DNA from: Wenzhouxiangella limi
GTDB taxonomy: Bacteria; Pseudomonadota; Gammaproteobacteria; Xanthomonadales; Wenzhouxiangellaceae
NCBI RefSeq assembly: GCF_010499265.1
Contig: NZ_JAAGSC010000040.1
Span: 186,001-250,000 of the forward strand
Length of the DNA: 64,000 nucleotides
Direction: 5' to 3'
Part shown: piece after piece, positions 9,412-17,733 of the stretch
Layout of the letters: each line of letters starts with the position of its first letter
Numbering within the stretch: position 1 is the first letter of the stretch
Notes under the pieces: generated by a model
Database searches by the model: none
The model's input: the letters and a program-made list of their open reading frames with translations, nothing else
What the model was told of the DNA's origin: nothing
Program-made: the position numbers and the translations under genes

Positions 9412-9557
9412 TCCCTATCCAGCTTCGCCTGGCCGAGATTGCGGCCCTGTGATCCGAATCTTCGGAACCCGACGACCGGTTCGGCGTAAAATACCGCCTT
9501 CGCTAGTCCACCTACTTCATTACGATCCATCACCGCCTGCGGGCGACAGGAAGCTGC

Positions 9558-10052
9558 ATGAAAGCGCTTGAAAAACTGACCGCGAAAGACGTCATGAACC
9601 CCGATGTCGTGCTGGTGCACGACGACATGACCGTGCACGAACTGGCCGCGAAGCTGACCGAACACGGCATCTCCGGGGCGCCGGTGCTGGACCGCGACGG
9701 GCTGCTGGTGGGGGTTGTATCGCTGTCGGACATCGTGGCCAACGACGGCCATCGAAGCGCCATTCGCGGCGGCGAGCATGTCGGGGATTTTTTCCTGCAA
9801 GGTTGGGAAGATGAACTCGACGAGACCGAGTTGCGGCCTTTTCACGTCGTCGATGACGATGACGGCATGACCGTGGCCGATATTTTGACCTCGGTCATAT
9901 ACACCGTCGACGAGAGCACGGATATTGCGACCATGGCCGACACCATGATCCAGGGTCGGATCCACCGCCTGGTCGTCACCCGTGACGGCGGGGTGGTGGG
10001 CATCGTCAGTACCCTCGACATGCTCAAGGCCTTGCGCAGCCTCGCCGACTAA
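9558..10052 (+). CDS. Tandem CBS-domain protein
   Basis: A 164-residue protein made of two CBS domains. The first spans about residues 8-65 (AKDVMNPDVVLVHDDMTVHELAAKL is its opening, GISGAPVLDRDGLLVGVVSLSDI its core), and the second about 95-160 (MTVADILTS, HRLVVTRDGGVVGIVSTLDML). Such stand-alone pairs bind adenine nucleotides such as AMP, ATP or NAD(H) and regulate a partner; which partner is unknown. The gene stands alone on the plus strand. It is followed by an imperfect hairpin with a T-run at 10082-10090, perhaps a weak terminator. Confidence 0.88.
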   Translation: MKALEKLTAKDVMNPDVVLVHDDMTVHELAAKLTEHGISGAPVLDRDGLLVGVVSLSDIVANDGHRSAIRGGEHVGDFFLQGWEDELDETELRPFHVVDDDDGMTVADILTSVIYTVDESTDIATMADTMIQGRIHRLVVTRDGGVVGIVSTLDMLKALRSLAD

Positions 10053-10112
10053 GGCTTCAACGCCATCGGGTCGGCCGGGCTTGTTTTTTTTTGAGACAAG
10101 GCCCGTGAACCC

Positions 10113-12959
10113 ATGCCGACCCTGCATCGTGACGCTCTGACCCGCCATCTGTATGCCGTCGACGCCTCCATGTACCAGGAGGTGCCGGCGGCGGTGTGTT
10201 TCCCGGCAGATGCCGACGAACTGACCAAACTGATCACCCAGGCCCGCGCTGACAACCTGGGCATTACCCTGCGCGCGGCCGGCACCAGCCTGGCCGGCCA
10301 GACCACCGGCGGCGGCGTCGTTGCCGACATCTCGCGCCACATGACTGCGATTGTCGCCATTGATTCCGAACGGCGCCGGGCGCGGGTCCAGCCCGGGGTG
10401 ATCCGCGACCAGCTCAATCTTGCGGCCGCCGAATACGGCCTGCTGTTCGGCCCGGATACCTCGACCACCAACCGCTGCATGCTCGGCGGCATGATCGGCA
10501 ACAACGCCTCGGGCTCTTACTCGCCGGCCTACGCCACCACCCGCGAGCACGTCGTTTCGCTGGACTGCCTGCTCGACGACGGCAGTCGGGCGACCTTCGG
10601 CCCCCTGGCTCCGCAAGCGCTTGATGCGAAGTGTCGCCTGGCCTCGCGTGAGGGCGAGATCTACCGCCGTATGCTGGCCCTGCTCAAGGAGCACAAAACG
10701 GCCATCGAAGCCGCTTTCCCGCATCCCGAAGTGACCCGGCGCAACACCGGCTACGCGCTGGACCTGCTGTGCCGGATGGCGCCGCTCACGCCTAACGGCC
10801 CGCCGTTCAACCTGGCCGCGCTGCTGACCGGCAGTGAGGGCACCCTGGCGATCACGGTCGAGGCCGAGCTCAATCTCGAGCCGCTCAAGGCCCATCGCGC
10901 GCTGGTCGTGCCGCACTTCGATTCGCTGGATGCGGCCATGCGCGCCACGGTCGCGGTGCTGGATCTGGCGCCGGCCGCGGTCGAGCTGGTCGATCGCCAC
11001 ATTCTTGAAGCCACCCGGGCCAATCGCACCCAGCGCCGCAATCGCTTCTTTCTTCAAGGAGAGCCCGACTGCCTGTTGATCATCGAGTTTCTCGACGACG
11101 ACGCCGAGCAGGCCCGTGCGCGCGCCGAGGCCGCTGCGGCCGCGCTGGTGACCGCCACGGCCGCGCCGGTGCTGACCGACCCGGACCAGATGCGCCGGGT
11201 CTGGGAGGTACGCAAGGCCGGCCTGGGACTGCTGATGGGCCGGGTCGCGGACGAGAAGTCGCCGACCTTCGTCGAGGACACGGCCGTGCGCGTGGCCGAC
11301 CTGCCGGACTACGTGCGCGACTTCCAGGCCCTGATGGCCCGCCACGGCACTGAGTGCGTGTTTTACGGCCACGCCGCTTCCGGCGAGCTGCACCTGCGCC
11401 CGGTGCTGGATCTGCGCAACCCCGAGGGCCTGGCAAAGATGAAGACCATGGCCCAGGACGTCGCCGAGCTGATTCGCGACTACCGCGGTTCGCTATCGGG
11501 CGAGCATGGCGATGGCCTGGCTCGGGCGCAGTTTCTGCCCACCGTGCTGGGGCCCGAAATGGTTGGGCTGCTCGAGCAGGTCAAACAGATCTGGGATCCG
11601 GACGGGCTGTTCAATCCCGGCAAGATCGTGTTCGCCCCGCCCATGGACGAGAATTTGCGCTACAGCCCCGAGTGGCGTCCGGCCGAGGTTGAGGCCGTGT
11701 TCCGGTTTCGCGAATCCAACGGGTTCGCCGAGGCCATCGAGCGCTGCAACGGCGCCGGCGCCTGCCGTAAGCTCGATTTCAGCGGTGGGGCCATGTGCCC
11801 CAGCTACCGCGCCAGCCTGGACGAAAAAGACAGCACCCGCGGCCGGGCCAACCTGCTCAGGCAGATGTTTACCGGGAAAAACCCGGCCGGCTTCCGCTCC
11901 ATCGAGGTGCGCGAGGCGCTGGAGTACTGCCTGGGCTGCAAGGCCTGCAAGTCCGAGTGCCCGGCCAGCGTCGACATGGCCGCGCTCAAGGCCGAGTTCC
12001 TCAACGGCTGGATCCGCGAGCACGGCGCTTCGCTGGCCGATCGCTTTTACGGTCAGCCGATGCGGCTGTACCCGCTGGCCGCCCGTTTCACCACTTTGAG
12101 CAATGCCTGGATGCGCTCGCGGCCGGGCAAGTGGATGCTCAAGCGCCTGATCGGCATTCATCCGGACCGGCGGCTGCCGCCGTTTGTTCCACGTCCGTTC
12201 CATCGCCGGTCGGCTGCTTCGGTGGGACGATCCGATCGCCCCGTCGTCGTGCTGCTGGTCGACTACTTCATCAACTACCACGAGCCGCAGATCGCCGAGG
12301 ACGCGGTGCGCGTGCTCGAAGCGCTGGGCTTTGCGGTTCAGATTGAAGCGCCGTTCGCCGCCGGCCGCACCCTGATCTCGCGGGGCCTGCTCGACCAGGC
12401 CCGCGCCCTGGCCGAGCGCAACCTCGACCTGCTTGCCCCGCACGTGGCCGCCGGCCACCGCATCGTCGGACTGGAACCCTCCGAAACCCTGGCGCTGCGC
12501 GATGAATACCTGGACTTCTTCGACGGAAAGCAGCACGCCCGGGCCGAACGCCTGGCCGGCTGCGTGCAGATGTTCGAGGAACTGGTGGCCGGCCACGCGC
12601 CCGAATCGCTGGTCGATGTTTTTGCCGGCAAGTCACAAGCCGTGCTGGTCCACGGCAACTGCCACGCCAAGGCTCTGGTCGGCGAGCACGCCCTGCTCAA
12701 GTCGCTGGAAATCGCCGGCTACGCGCCCGAGCGCCTGGCCACCGGTTGCTGCGGCATGGCCGGCAGCTTCGGCTACGACCAGAAGAAATACAAGATGTCC
12801 ATGGCGATCGCTGAGCAAAAGCTGTTCCCCAGCCTGCGCAAACAGCCCGAAACCCTGGTCTGCGCCCACGGCTTTTCCTGCCGCCACCAGATCCACGACG
12901 GCCTGTCGCGCCAGGCTCGCCACCCGGCTGAGCTGATGGCGGCGGTTTTGGTCGATTGA
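10113..12959 (+). CDS. FAD-binding and Fe-S dehydrogenase (YdiJ/D-2-hydroxyacid type)
   Basis: A 948-residue cytoplasmic oxidoreductase with three parts. Residues about 25-200 are a FAD-binding type 4 fold ([32 protein letters not shown]). Residues about 230-520 are the FAD-oxidase C domain, ending [14 protein letters not shown] and [12 protein letters not shown]. The rest is a GlpC-like iron-sulfur module with [12 protein letters not shown] at residues 606-617 and a cysteine-rich CCG motif ([13 protein letters not shown]) near residue 878. The architecture is that of E. coli YdiJ, a D-2-hydroxyglutarate dehydrogenase; D-lactate or glycolate are possible substrates too. Length is slightly under YdiJ (about 1018). 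It is monocistronic as far as can be seen. Confidence 0.87.
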   Translation: MPTLHRDALTRHLYAVDASMYQEVPAAVCFPADADELTKLITQARADNLGITLRAAGTSLAGQTTGGGVVADISRHMTAIVAIDSERRRARVQPGVIRDQLNLAAAEYGLLFGPDTSTTNRCMLGGMIGNNASGSYSPAYATTREHVVSLDCLLDDGSRATFGPLAPQALDAKCRLASREGEIYRRMLALLKEHKTAIEAAFPHPEVTRRNTGYALDLLCRMAPLTPNGPPFNLAALLTGSEGTLAITVEAELNLEPLKAHRALVVPHFDSLDAAMRATVAVLDLAPAAVELVDRHILEATRANRTQRRNRFFLQGEPDCLLIIEFLDDDAEQARARAEAAAAALVTATAAPVLTDPDQMRRVWEVRKAGLGLLMGRVADEKSPTFVEDTAVRVADLPDYVRDFQALMARHGTECVFYGHAASGELHLRPVLDLRNPEGLAKMKTMAQDVAELIRDYRGSLSGEHGDGLARAQFLPTVLGPEMVGLLEQVKQIWDPDGLFNPGKIVFAPPMDENLRYSPEWRPAEVEAVFRFRESNGFAEAIERCNGAGACRKLDFSGGAMCPSYRASLDEKDSTRGRANLLRQMFTGKNPAGFRSIEVREALEYCLGCKACKSECPASVDMAALKAEFLNGWIREHGASLADRFYGQPMRLYPLAARFTTLSNAWMRSRPGKWMLKRLIGIHPDRRLPPFVPRPFHRRSAASVGRSDRPVVVLLVDYFINYHEPQIAEDAVRVLEALGFAVQIEAPFAAGRTLISRGLLDQARALAERNLDLLAPHVAAGHRIVGLEPSETLALRDEYLDFFDGKQHARAERLAGCVQMFEELVAGHAPESLVDVFAGKSQAVLVHGNCHAKALVGEHALLKSLEIAGYAPERLATGCCGMAGSFGYDQKKYKMSMAIAEQKLFPSLRKQPETLVCAHGFSCRHQIHDGLSRQARHPAELMAAVLVD

Positions 12960-12968
12960 CATCATCTC

Positions 12969-12980
12969 TACATCAATGTA
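12969..12980 (+). promoter_or_regulatory. Short palindrome before the VapB-like gene, possible operator
   Basis: TACATCAATGTA has five-base inverted arms (TACAT/ATGTA) and lies 11 bases before the antitoxin ATG, where toxin-antitoxin complexes often bind. Only the palindrome is seen; autoregulation is inferred. Confidence 0.25.
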
Positions 12981-12991
12981 AGTTTACCGGC

Positions 12992-13219
12992 ATGGTTCGT
13001 ACACAAATTCAATTGCCCGACGAGCTGTACCGCGACGCCAAGCGGATTGCCGCTGAGCAGGAGATCAGTCTGGCTGAAGTGCTGCGCCGCGGGCTGGAAC
13101 ACATGCAGCGCGTCTATCCCCCGGGACGCAGCGATCAGCCATGGCAGCTGCCGTCTGCAGCAGCGCTGGGCGAGTTTCAGTCCCCACAGGAGCGCTGGCG
13201 CGAACTGGCCAACGCGTGA
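12992..13219 (+). CDS. Ribbon-helix-helix antitoxin (VapB-like)
   Basis: A 75-residue protein starting [20 protein letters not shown], the classic ribbon-helix-helix opening: a beta strand followed by helix A, then [13 protein letters not shown] as helix B. The C-terminal part, about residues 50-75, is flexible and rich in Gln and Trp, suited to wrap the toxin. It precedes the PIN-domain gene by three bases. The start at 12992 is chosen because the RHH strand begins right there; the upstream extension is out of the preceding gene. It probably neutralises the toxin and represses the operon. Confidence 0.8.
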   Translation: MVRTQIQLPDELYRDAKRIAAEQEISLAEVLRRGLEHMQRVYPPGRSDQPWQLPSAAALGEFQSPQERWRELANA

Positions 13220-13222
13220 AAA

Positions 13223-13678
13223 GTGCTGTCGATCGACACCAATATCCTGCTTTACGCGCAGAATCGAGATTGCCCCGAGCATCATCGCGCCCGAGCCTTC
13301 ATGGAACAGTGCGCCGCGCGCGACGATGTGGCGATCAGCGAGCTTGTTCTGATCGAGCTGTATCAGCTGCTGCGCAACCCGGTGGTTCTGACCAAACCGC
13401 TCAGCGCACCCGATGCGGCGGAGATTTGCGCGCGCTGGCGTAATAACCCGCGCTGGGCGCTGGTCGAAAACGCGCCTGTAATGGGCCAGGTCTGGGAAAT
13501 TGCCCGTCGCCCCGGCTTGCCGCGGAGGGCCTTGTTCGACGCCCGTATCGCGCTGACCCTGCGCCACCACGGCGTCACCGAATGGGCGACCCGCAACGTG
13601 TCCGACTTCGCCGGCTTCGGCTTCACCCGGCTCATCAATCCGGTTGACGAGACCGACCCGTCGGTCCACGACTTCTGA
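13223..13678 (+). CDS. PIN-domain ribonuclease toxin (VapC-like)
   Basis: A 151-residue PIN-domain protein that starts with GTG. The acidic cluster is visible: Asp5 in LSIDTNILLYA, a Glu in ISELVLIELYQLL and Asp residues in ALFDARIALTLRHHG and TRNVSDFAGFGF. VapC toxins cleave RNA, commonly initiator tRNA or rRNA. Length is slightly longer than the usual 130-140. The final DETDPSVHDF tail is not part of the fold. It forms a toxin-antitoxin pair with the gene three bases upstream, placed between the YdiJ-like gene and the hyp cluster. Confidence 0.82.
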   Translation: MLSIDTNILLYAQNRDCPEHHRARAFMEQCAARDDVAISELVLIELYQLLRNPVVLTKPLSAPDAAEICARWRNNPRWALVENAPVMGQVWEIARRPGLPRRALFDARIALTLRHHGVTEWATRNVSDFAGFGFTRLINPVDETDPSVHDF

Positions 13679-13837
13679 TTTGCTCCGTCTCCGTCACGGC
13701 GCACGCCGCATTGGTCACCTGATCTTGGGACACGCGCGGGTGATTTGACCCAGCGCAATTCCGGCCGGGATAGACTGCGTTAAGGTAAACCTATATCTGA
13801 TGTACCTGTTTGCCACGCAACGGAGCGAATTTTCACC

Positions 13838-14095
13838 ATGTGCCTAGCCATTCCCGCCAAAGTCGAGGCCCTGCACGAGTTCGACCAGGCTACGGTCGAA
13901 GTCGGCGGTGTGCGCAGCAAGGTCTCGTTGGCCATGATCGACGGCGTCGAGGTCGGTGACTACGTCATCGTCCACGTCGGCCACGCCATCACCAAGCTCA
14001 ACGTCAAGGAGGCCGAAGAGTCGCTGGCCCTGTTCCGCGAGCTGGCCGAAACCATAGGGGCATCGACCGATGCGTTACATCCACGGGTTTCGTGA
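13838..14095 (+). CDS. hypC: Hydrogenase maturation chaperone HypC
   Basis: An 85-residue protein beginning MCLAIPAKVEAL, the invariant HypC N-terminus whose Cys2 binds the iron of the forming Fe(CN)2CO unit. HypC works with HypD and then delivers the iron unit to the large subunit precursor. The C-terminal part overlaps hypD by 26 bases, so the two are translationally linked. A degenerate FNR-like sequence lies at 13745-13758 upstream (TTGAC with a poor second half), with a TAGACT hexamer at 13771, so an oxygen-controlled promoter is possible but weakly supported. Confidence 0.95.
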   Translation: MCLAIPAKVEALHEFDQATVEVGGVRSKVSLAMIDGVEVGDYVIVHVGHAITKLNVKEAEESLALFRELAETIGASTDALHPRVS

Positions 14096-15197
14096 GGGCA
14101 AGGCGGCCGCGGCGCTGGCCCAGCTGATCCGCCGCGAAGCCCGTCCCGAGCGACGCTATCACCTGATGGAATTCTGCGGCGGCCACACCCACGCGGTGTT
14201 CCGCTACGGCATCCCCGACCTCCTGCCCGACAACGTTGAAATGGTCCACGGCCCCGGCTGCCCGGTCTGCGTGCTGCCGGTTGCGCGCCTGGATATGGCG
14301 ATCGAGCTGGCTGGTCGAGAAGACGTGATCCTGGCCAGCTACGGCGACATGCTGCGCGTGCCGGCCTCGCGCCGCAACAGCCTGCTCAAGGCCCGCGGCC
14401 AGGGCCGTGACGTGCGCGTGGTGCAGTCCACGGCCGAGGCCCTGGAACTGGCGCGCGACAACCCGGACAAGCAGGTGGTGATGTTTGCCATCGGCTTCGA
14501 GACCACCACGCCGCAGACCGCGCTGGCCATCCAGCAGGCCGAGAAAATGGGCCTGGAGAACTTCAGCGTGTTCTGCAACCACGTGCTCACCCCGTCAGCG
14601 ATCCAGTCGATCCTGGATTCTCCGGAAGTGCGCGACCTGGGCCAGGTCCGCGTCGATGGTTTTCTGGGGCCCTCGCACGTCTCAACCATCATCGGCTCCG
14701 AGCCCTACGAGTTCTTCGCCGAGGAATACCAGCGCCCGGTGGTCATCGCCGGCTTCGAGCCGCTCGACGTGATGGCCTCGATCGTGATGCTGATCCGGCA
14801 ACTGAACGAAGGCCGGGCCGAGGTCGAAAACCAGTTCAAGCGCGGCGTCAAGCGCGAGGGCAACACCAAGGCCAAGGCCATGGTCGCCGACACCCTTGAG
14901 CTTCGACCCGAGTTCGCCTGGCGGGGCTTAGGAACCGTGCCCTACAGCGGCCTGCGCATCAAGGACAAGTACGCCAAGTTTGATGCCGAAAAGCGCTTCG
15001 ACCTTGCCGAAAAGGAAGTGCGCGAAAACAAGGCCTGCCAGTGCCCGTCCGTGATCCGCGGGGTCAAAAAGCCGACCGACTGCGAAATCTTCGGCACCGT
15101 GTGCACGCCGCGCAATCCGATTGGCTCTTGCATGGTCTCCGACGAAGGCGCCTGTGCGGCCTACTACCGCTACCGCCGCTACGCCGAAGCCGGCTGA
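14070..15197 (+). CDS. hypD: Hydrogenase maturation factor HypD
   Basis: A 375-residue [4Fe-4S] scaffold on which CN and CO are attached to iron, together with HypC. Conserved motifs include MEFCGGHTHAVFRYGI, HGPGCPVCVLP, GFETTTP, CNHVLTPSA, GFLGPSHVSTIIGS and the C-terminal cysteine cluster (ACQCPSVIRGVKKPTDCEIFG and GTVCTPRNPIGSCMVSDEGAC, quoted in parts). Start at 14070 gives MRYIHGFREG, which matches the family opening. Only hypC and hypD are here; the other hyp genes are in two separate groups further on. Confidence 0.95.
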   Translation: MRYIHGFREGKAAAALAQLIRREARPERRYHLMEFCGGHTHAVFRYGIPDLLPDNVEMVHGPGCPVCVLPVARLDMAIELAGREDVILASYGDMLRVPASRRNSLLKARGQGRDVRVVQSTAEALELARDNPDKQVVMFAIGFETTTPQTALAIQQAEKMGLENFSVFCNHVLTPSAIQSILDSPEVRDLGQVRVDGFLGPSHVSTIIGSEPYEFFAEEYQRPVVIAGFEPLDVMASIVMLIRQLNEGRAEVENQFKRGVKREGNTKAKAMVADTLELRPEFAWRGLGTVPYSGLRIKDKYAKFDAEKRFDLAEKEVRENKACQCPSVIRGVKKPTDCEIFGTVCTPRNPIGSCMVSDEGACAAYYRYRRYAEAG

Positions 15198-15329
15198 GGC
15201 CGGCCCGTTCCCCGCCCAGAGCGACCGGGCGGGTCGGCATACGTAATTTCCCGTACGTGTTATCGCGGATGGATCGTCTCCTTTACCGTCGCCACAATGG
15301 TTGGCACTGAATCCTTGAGGAGAAACCTG

Positions 15330-15506
15330 ATGCTACGCAATCTCTTTTCACTGTACGCAATCGCGTTGATAGCGCTGGCATTTGTCAGCCCCGCCCTGGC
15401 CGATACGCCTGAAACCAAAAACGGGCTGACGAGGGTTCATCTGGACCAGGACAGCCGCTGCCTGATCAATCCGACGCCCTGGTACGAGGTCGGAGTCAGC
15501 GGGTGA
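15330..15506 (+). CDS. Small secreted protein of unknown function
   Basis: A 58-residue product with a signal peptide (LRNLFSLYAIALIALAF then SPALA cleavage at about residue 23), leaving a mature peptide of about 35 residues with one cysteine. GAGGAG precedes the ATG at 15330 by six bases, which is a much better site than the in-frame ATG at 15297. The stop overlaps the GTG of the next gene by GTGA, so the two are translated together. No family recognised. Confidence 0.5.
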   Translation: MLRNLFSLYAIALIALAFVSPALADTPETKNGLTRVHLDQDSRCLINPTPWYEVGVSG

Positions 15507-15760
15507 GTGCCGGGTACGTGAATGACAGACTGCCACTGTCGCTGTTCTTGCTGCGGGTGAGCGTGTTTCTGGTCATGGCGATGTGGTCGCTGGACAAGAT
15601 CCTGGCGCCCGACCACGCCGCGGCCGTATTTGAGAGTTTCTATTCTATCTCGGGCATGAGCGCAGGCCTGTTGCTGCTCGCCGCTATTCCGATGCTGGCA
15701 GCCTGCGGGGCGCTGTTCCTGCTGCGCGATGAAGATCGGATGCTGATGCTCGGCAGCTGA
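15503..15760 (+). CDS. Short DoxX-like membrane protein, probably internally deleted
   Basis: An 85-residue protein with two hydrophobic segments (PLSLFLLRVSVFLVMAMW and AGLLLLAAIPMLAACGALFLL). The opening, with MWSLDKILAPDHAAAVFE and FYSISGMSAGLL, resembles DoxX-family proteins of about 140-150 residues; the end (PMLAACGALFLLRDEDRMLML) resembles the end of those same proteins. The middle helices seem to be missing, which suggests an in-frame internal deletion. This is from memory of the family, not from alignment. It is coupled to the small secreted protein before it. Confidence 0.5.
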   Translation: MSAGYVNDRLPLSLFLLRVSVFLVMAMWSLDKILAPDHAAAVFESFYSISGMSAGLLLLAAIPMLAACGALFLLRDEDRMLMLGS

Positions 15761-15866
15761 CGGCGGTCAGCGGCTCGACATCGCCAAGAGCGAGCTTTCA
15801 GGTCTCGTTGAAGACCTGGTCCATCGGCCCGCGCGGGCGGTGGCAGTTACATCTCCGCAGACCGCG

Positions 15867-17387
15867 TTAGGCGTGATTGGCAAACGGTAACCGGATTTCG
15901 AATCGCGTTCCTTCTCCCAGTTTGCTTTGGACACTGATCGTTCCACTCATCGCCTCGACAAGCTCTTTGGTAATTGCGAGCCCGAGTCCGGTTCCTTCAG
16001 TTTCCGGCGCGTTGCGCGCGAACGGCTCGAAAAGATCATCCATGAACTCCGGCTCGATGCCTGGCCCAGTATCGGTAATGGTGATCACGACGGCATTTGC
16101 CTTGGCTGGTTCTGCTTCTGTATCTTGACCAACCCTTATGTCGGGGCCTCGTTTGCGGCTTACCGTTTGATCGATGCCGGCGCCGTATGCTCGCCTTGCT
16201 CCGGGAGCGCGTGAGGCATAAACGCCCAGCATGACGATGTCTCCCTGCTTGCTGTACGAGAGCGCGTTTCTGACGAGGTTTTTTACTACGCGGCGCAACG
16301 ACTGTGTGTTTGTCATGGCCATCAAGTCTGTGTCACCTGGCGAGTCGGCGTCCGTTGCCGGTTCCGGCGTATCAGTCCGGAGGTCGATGCCCGCCTGCGC
16401 CGCCGCGAAGCGCGCCGCATCGGCAACATCGCGGATCAGTGCTCCGACAGGGGTCGGGCGCCGCTCCAATTTGATGGCTCCTTCTTCCAGCCGCGCGAGT
16501 TCGGTGAGCGATTCAGCCATTCCGTTAAGCTCGTTGGCGGCCAGGCAGATGTCATGGACAAATTTCTGTTCCTCTCCCTTCAAACGCTCGGCGAGGATTT
16601 CACCGAACGCTGAAATCAAGCTCAGGGGACTTCTTAGGTCATGGGCGACACCCGTGAGAAAGCGGGACTTTGCCTCGCTGGCTTTCTTGATGCGTTCGGT
16701 CAGGTCTTCTTTCTGCGTCGCCAACTGGTGAGGGACGACCAGTACGAGGGCGAACAGCAGGGTGATGGTCGCAGCCATCTGCGTTACGACGAAGAGCACA
16801 TGCAGGGAATCGAGTTGCACGAGACCTGTAGCGTCCGTATCCGAGATGAACAGGACATTCACGACCTGCATGATGCTGCTTCCGATCAGGACGACCGCTG
16901 CTCCGGTGATGCTTCCTCCCACCAGCGTTCCTGCGAACGCCCGCGGGAGACACCACATTATGTAGATCGTTGTAACGGTAATTCCTGCTGCCGCGGCCGT
17001 GATCCGTCCCTCGACGCCGGGCCAGCCAGTTGCGGCAAAAAGCAGAAAGATTCCGGATATGCCGACAACCGCGATAATCACGATCCAGTCAGCGCGTCCC
17101 AAAGATTGGCGGTGAAGGCGGCTCAGGCCTACGCCTATGAGAAAAAGCCCGACCAGGCTGAATGTGTTGGGCAGAAAGACCGACAAGAACGTCAATCCCT
17201 CATGCTGCATCATGAACAGAGGCCCGGCAATCGACAAGAACACACCGCTTGCCGTCCAGTAGGGGAGCCCCTTCACCTCGCGGTGATGCCGGAGGGCGGA
17301 CACCGCCAGCAGGCCCGTGGCCACAAGAGCCGTGATCGCCACGGTCAGCAGCAGCGTTCCAACGTCAAAGGCAGAAAAAGTGCTCAT
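15867..17387 (-). CDS. Membrane sensor histidine kinase
   Basis: About 506 residues from the ATG at 17387 (MSTFSAFDVG); an in-frame ATG at 17432 would add 15 residues and neither has a good ribosome site. The N-terminal 215 residues hold about seven hydrophobic segments, an unusual multi-helix sensor. Then follow the HisKA box GVAHDLRSPLSLISAFGE, the N box RRVVKNLVRNALSYS, G1 DTGPGIEPEF, F box DLFEPFARN and G2 EGTGLGLAITKEL. A basic insertion of about 40 residues sits between the N and G1 boxes. No response regulator is adjacent, so it is an orphan kinase here. The signal is unknown. Confidence 0.88.
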   Translation of the reverse strand: MSTFSAFDVGTLLLTVAITALVATGLLAVSALRHHREVKGLPYWTASGVFLSIAGPLFMMQHEGLTFLSVFLPNTFSLVGLFLIGVGLSRLHRQSLGRADWIVIIAVVGISGIFLLFAATGWPGVEGRITAAAAGITVTTIYIMWCLPRAFAGTLVGGSITGAAVVLIGSSIMQVVNVLFISDTDATGLVQLDSLHVLFVVTQMAATITLLFALVLVVPHQLATQKEDLTERIKKASEAKSRFLTGVAHDLRSPLSLISAFGEILAERLKGEEQKFVHDICLAANELNGMAESLTELARLEEGAIKLERRPTPVGALIRDVADAARFAAAQAGIDLRTDTPEPATDADSPGDTDLMAMTNTQSLRRVVKNLVRNALSYSKQGDIVMLGVYASRAPGARRAYGAGIDQTVSRKRGPDIRVGQDTEAEPAKANAVVITITDTGPGIEPEFMDDLFEPFARNAPETEGTGLGLAITKELVEAMSGTISVQSKLGEGTRFEIRLPFANHA

Positions 17388-17733
17388 CCGAGGGCGATTA
17401 CATTTCTGAAAGACAAGCCTTGACAGATCCAAAGGCGCCGGGATGGAGGGTCAACAGCTGCCGCATTCGGGGTGGCTGGCGAGACCCGGTGGCGCCTGTG
17501 CCCGTGTATCACGCTATCAGGCGAACCGTTCTGAATCTTTCACCACTTGTCATTCGACTGCCGCAGAGCGAGCTGGCTTTCGGGCGCGTATGCGTACAAG
17601 GAGGATACGCGCCGTGATTCCAGAATTGCAACACTATCGGATTTCGTACGCGTTCCATCAGACACTTCGACTCTTTAATCCGCGTTAATCTGCATCCATC
17701 TGCGGTAAGCTTCTTGCTTTTGCTCAATAAACC
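17388..17733. other. Intergenic region between histidine kinase and hypX
   Basis: About 346 bases without a supported gene. It holds a perfect 8-base inverted repeat, GCGCGTAT at 17584-17591 and ATACGCGC at 17605-17612, whose loop contains AAGGAGG; this could be a structured leader or a cryptic hairpin. The last 80 bases before hypX are AT-richer and are the likely promoter area, but I see no clear -35/-10 pair and no FNR box. Confidence 0.4.

Noticed and set aside
10082-10115. Rho-independent terminator after the CBS gene
   Set aside because: The T-run lies in the loop between imperfect arms rather than after the stem, so the structure does not fit a proper terminator.
9273-11393. A 706-codon open frame on the minus strand
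   Set aside because: It lies wholly opposite the CBS protein and the FAD/Fe-S dehydrogenase, both of which show clear motifs; long antisense frames are expected in high-GC coding DNA.
13745-13758. FNR-like sequence TTGACCCAGCGCAA before hypC
   Set aside because: The second half (CGCAA) is a poor match, so it is not counted among the good boxes, although the location is suggestive.
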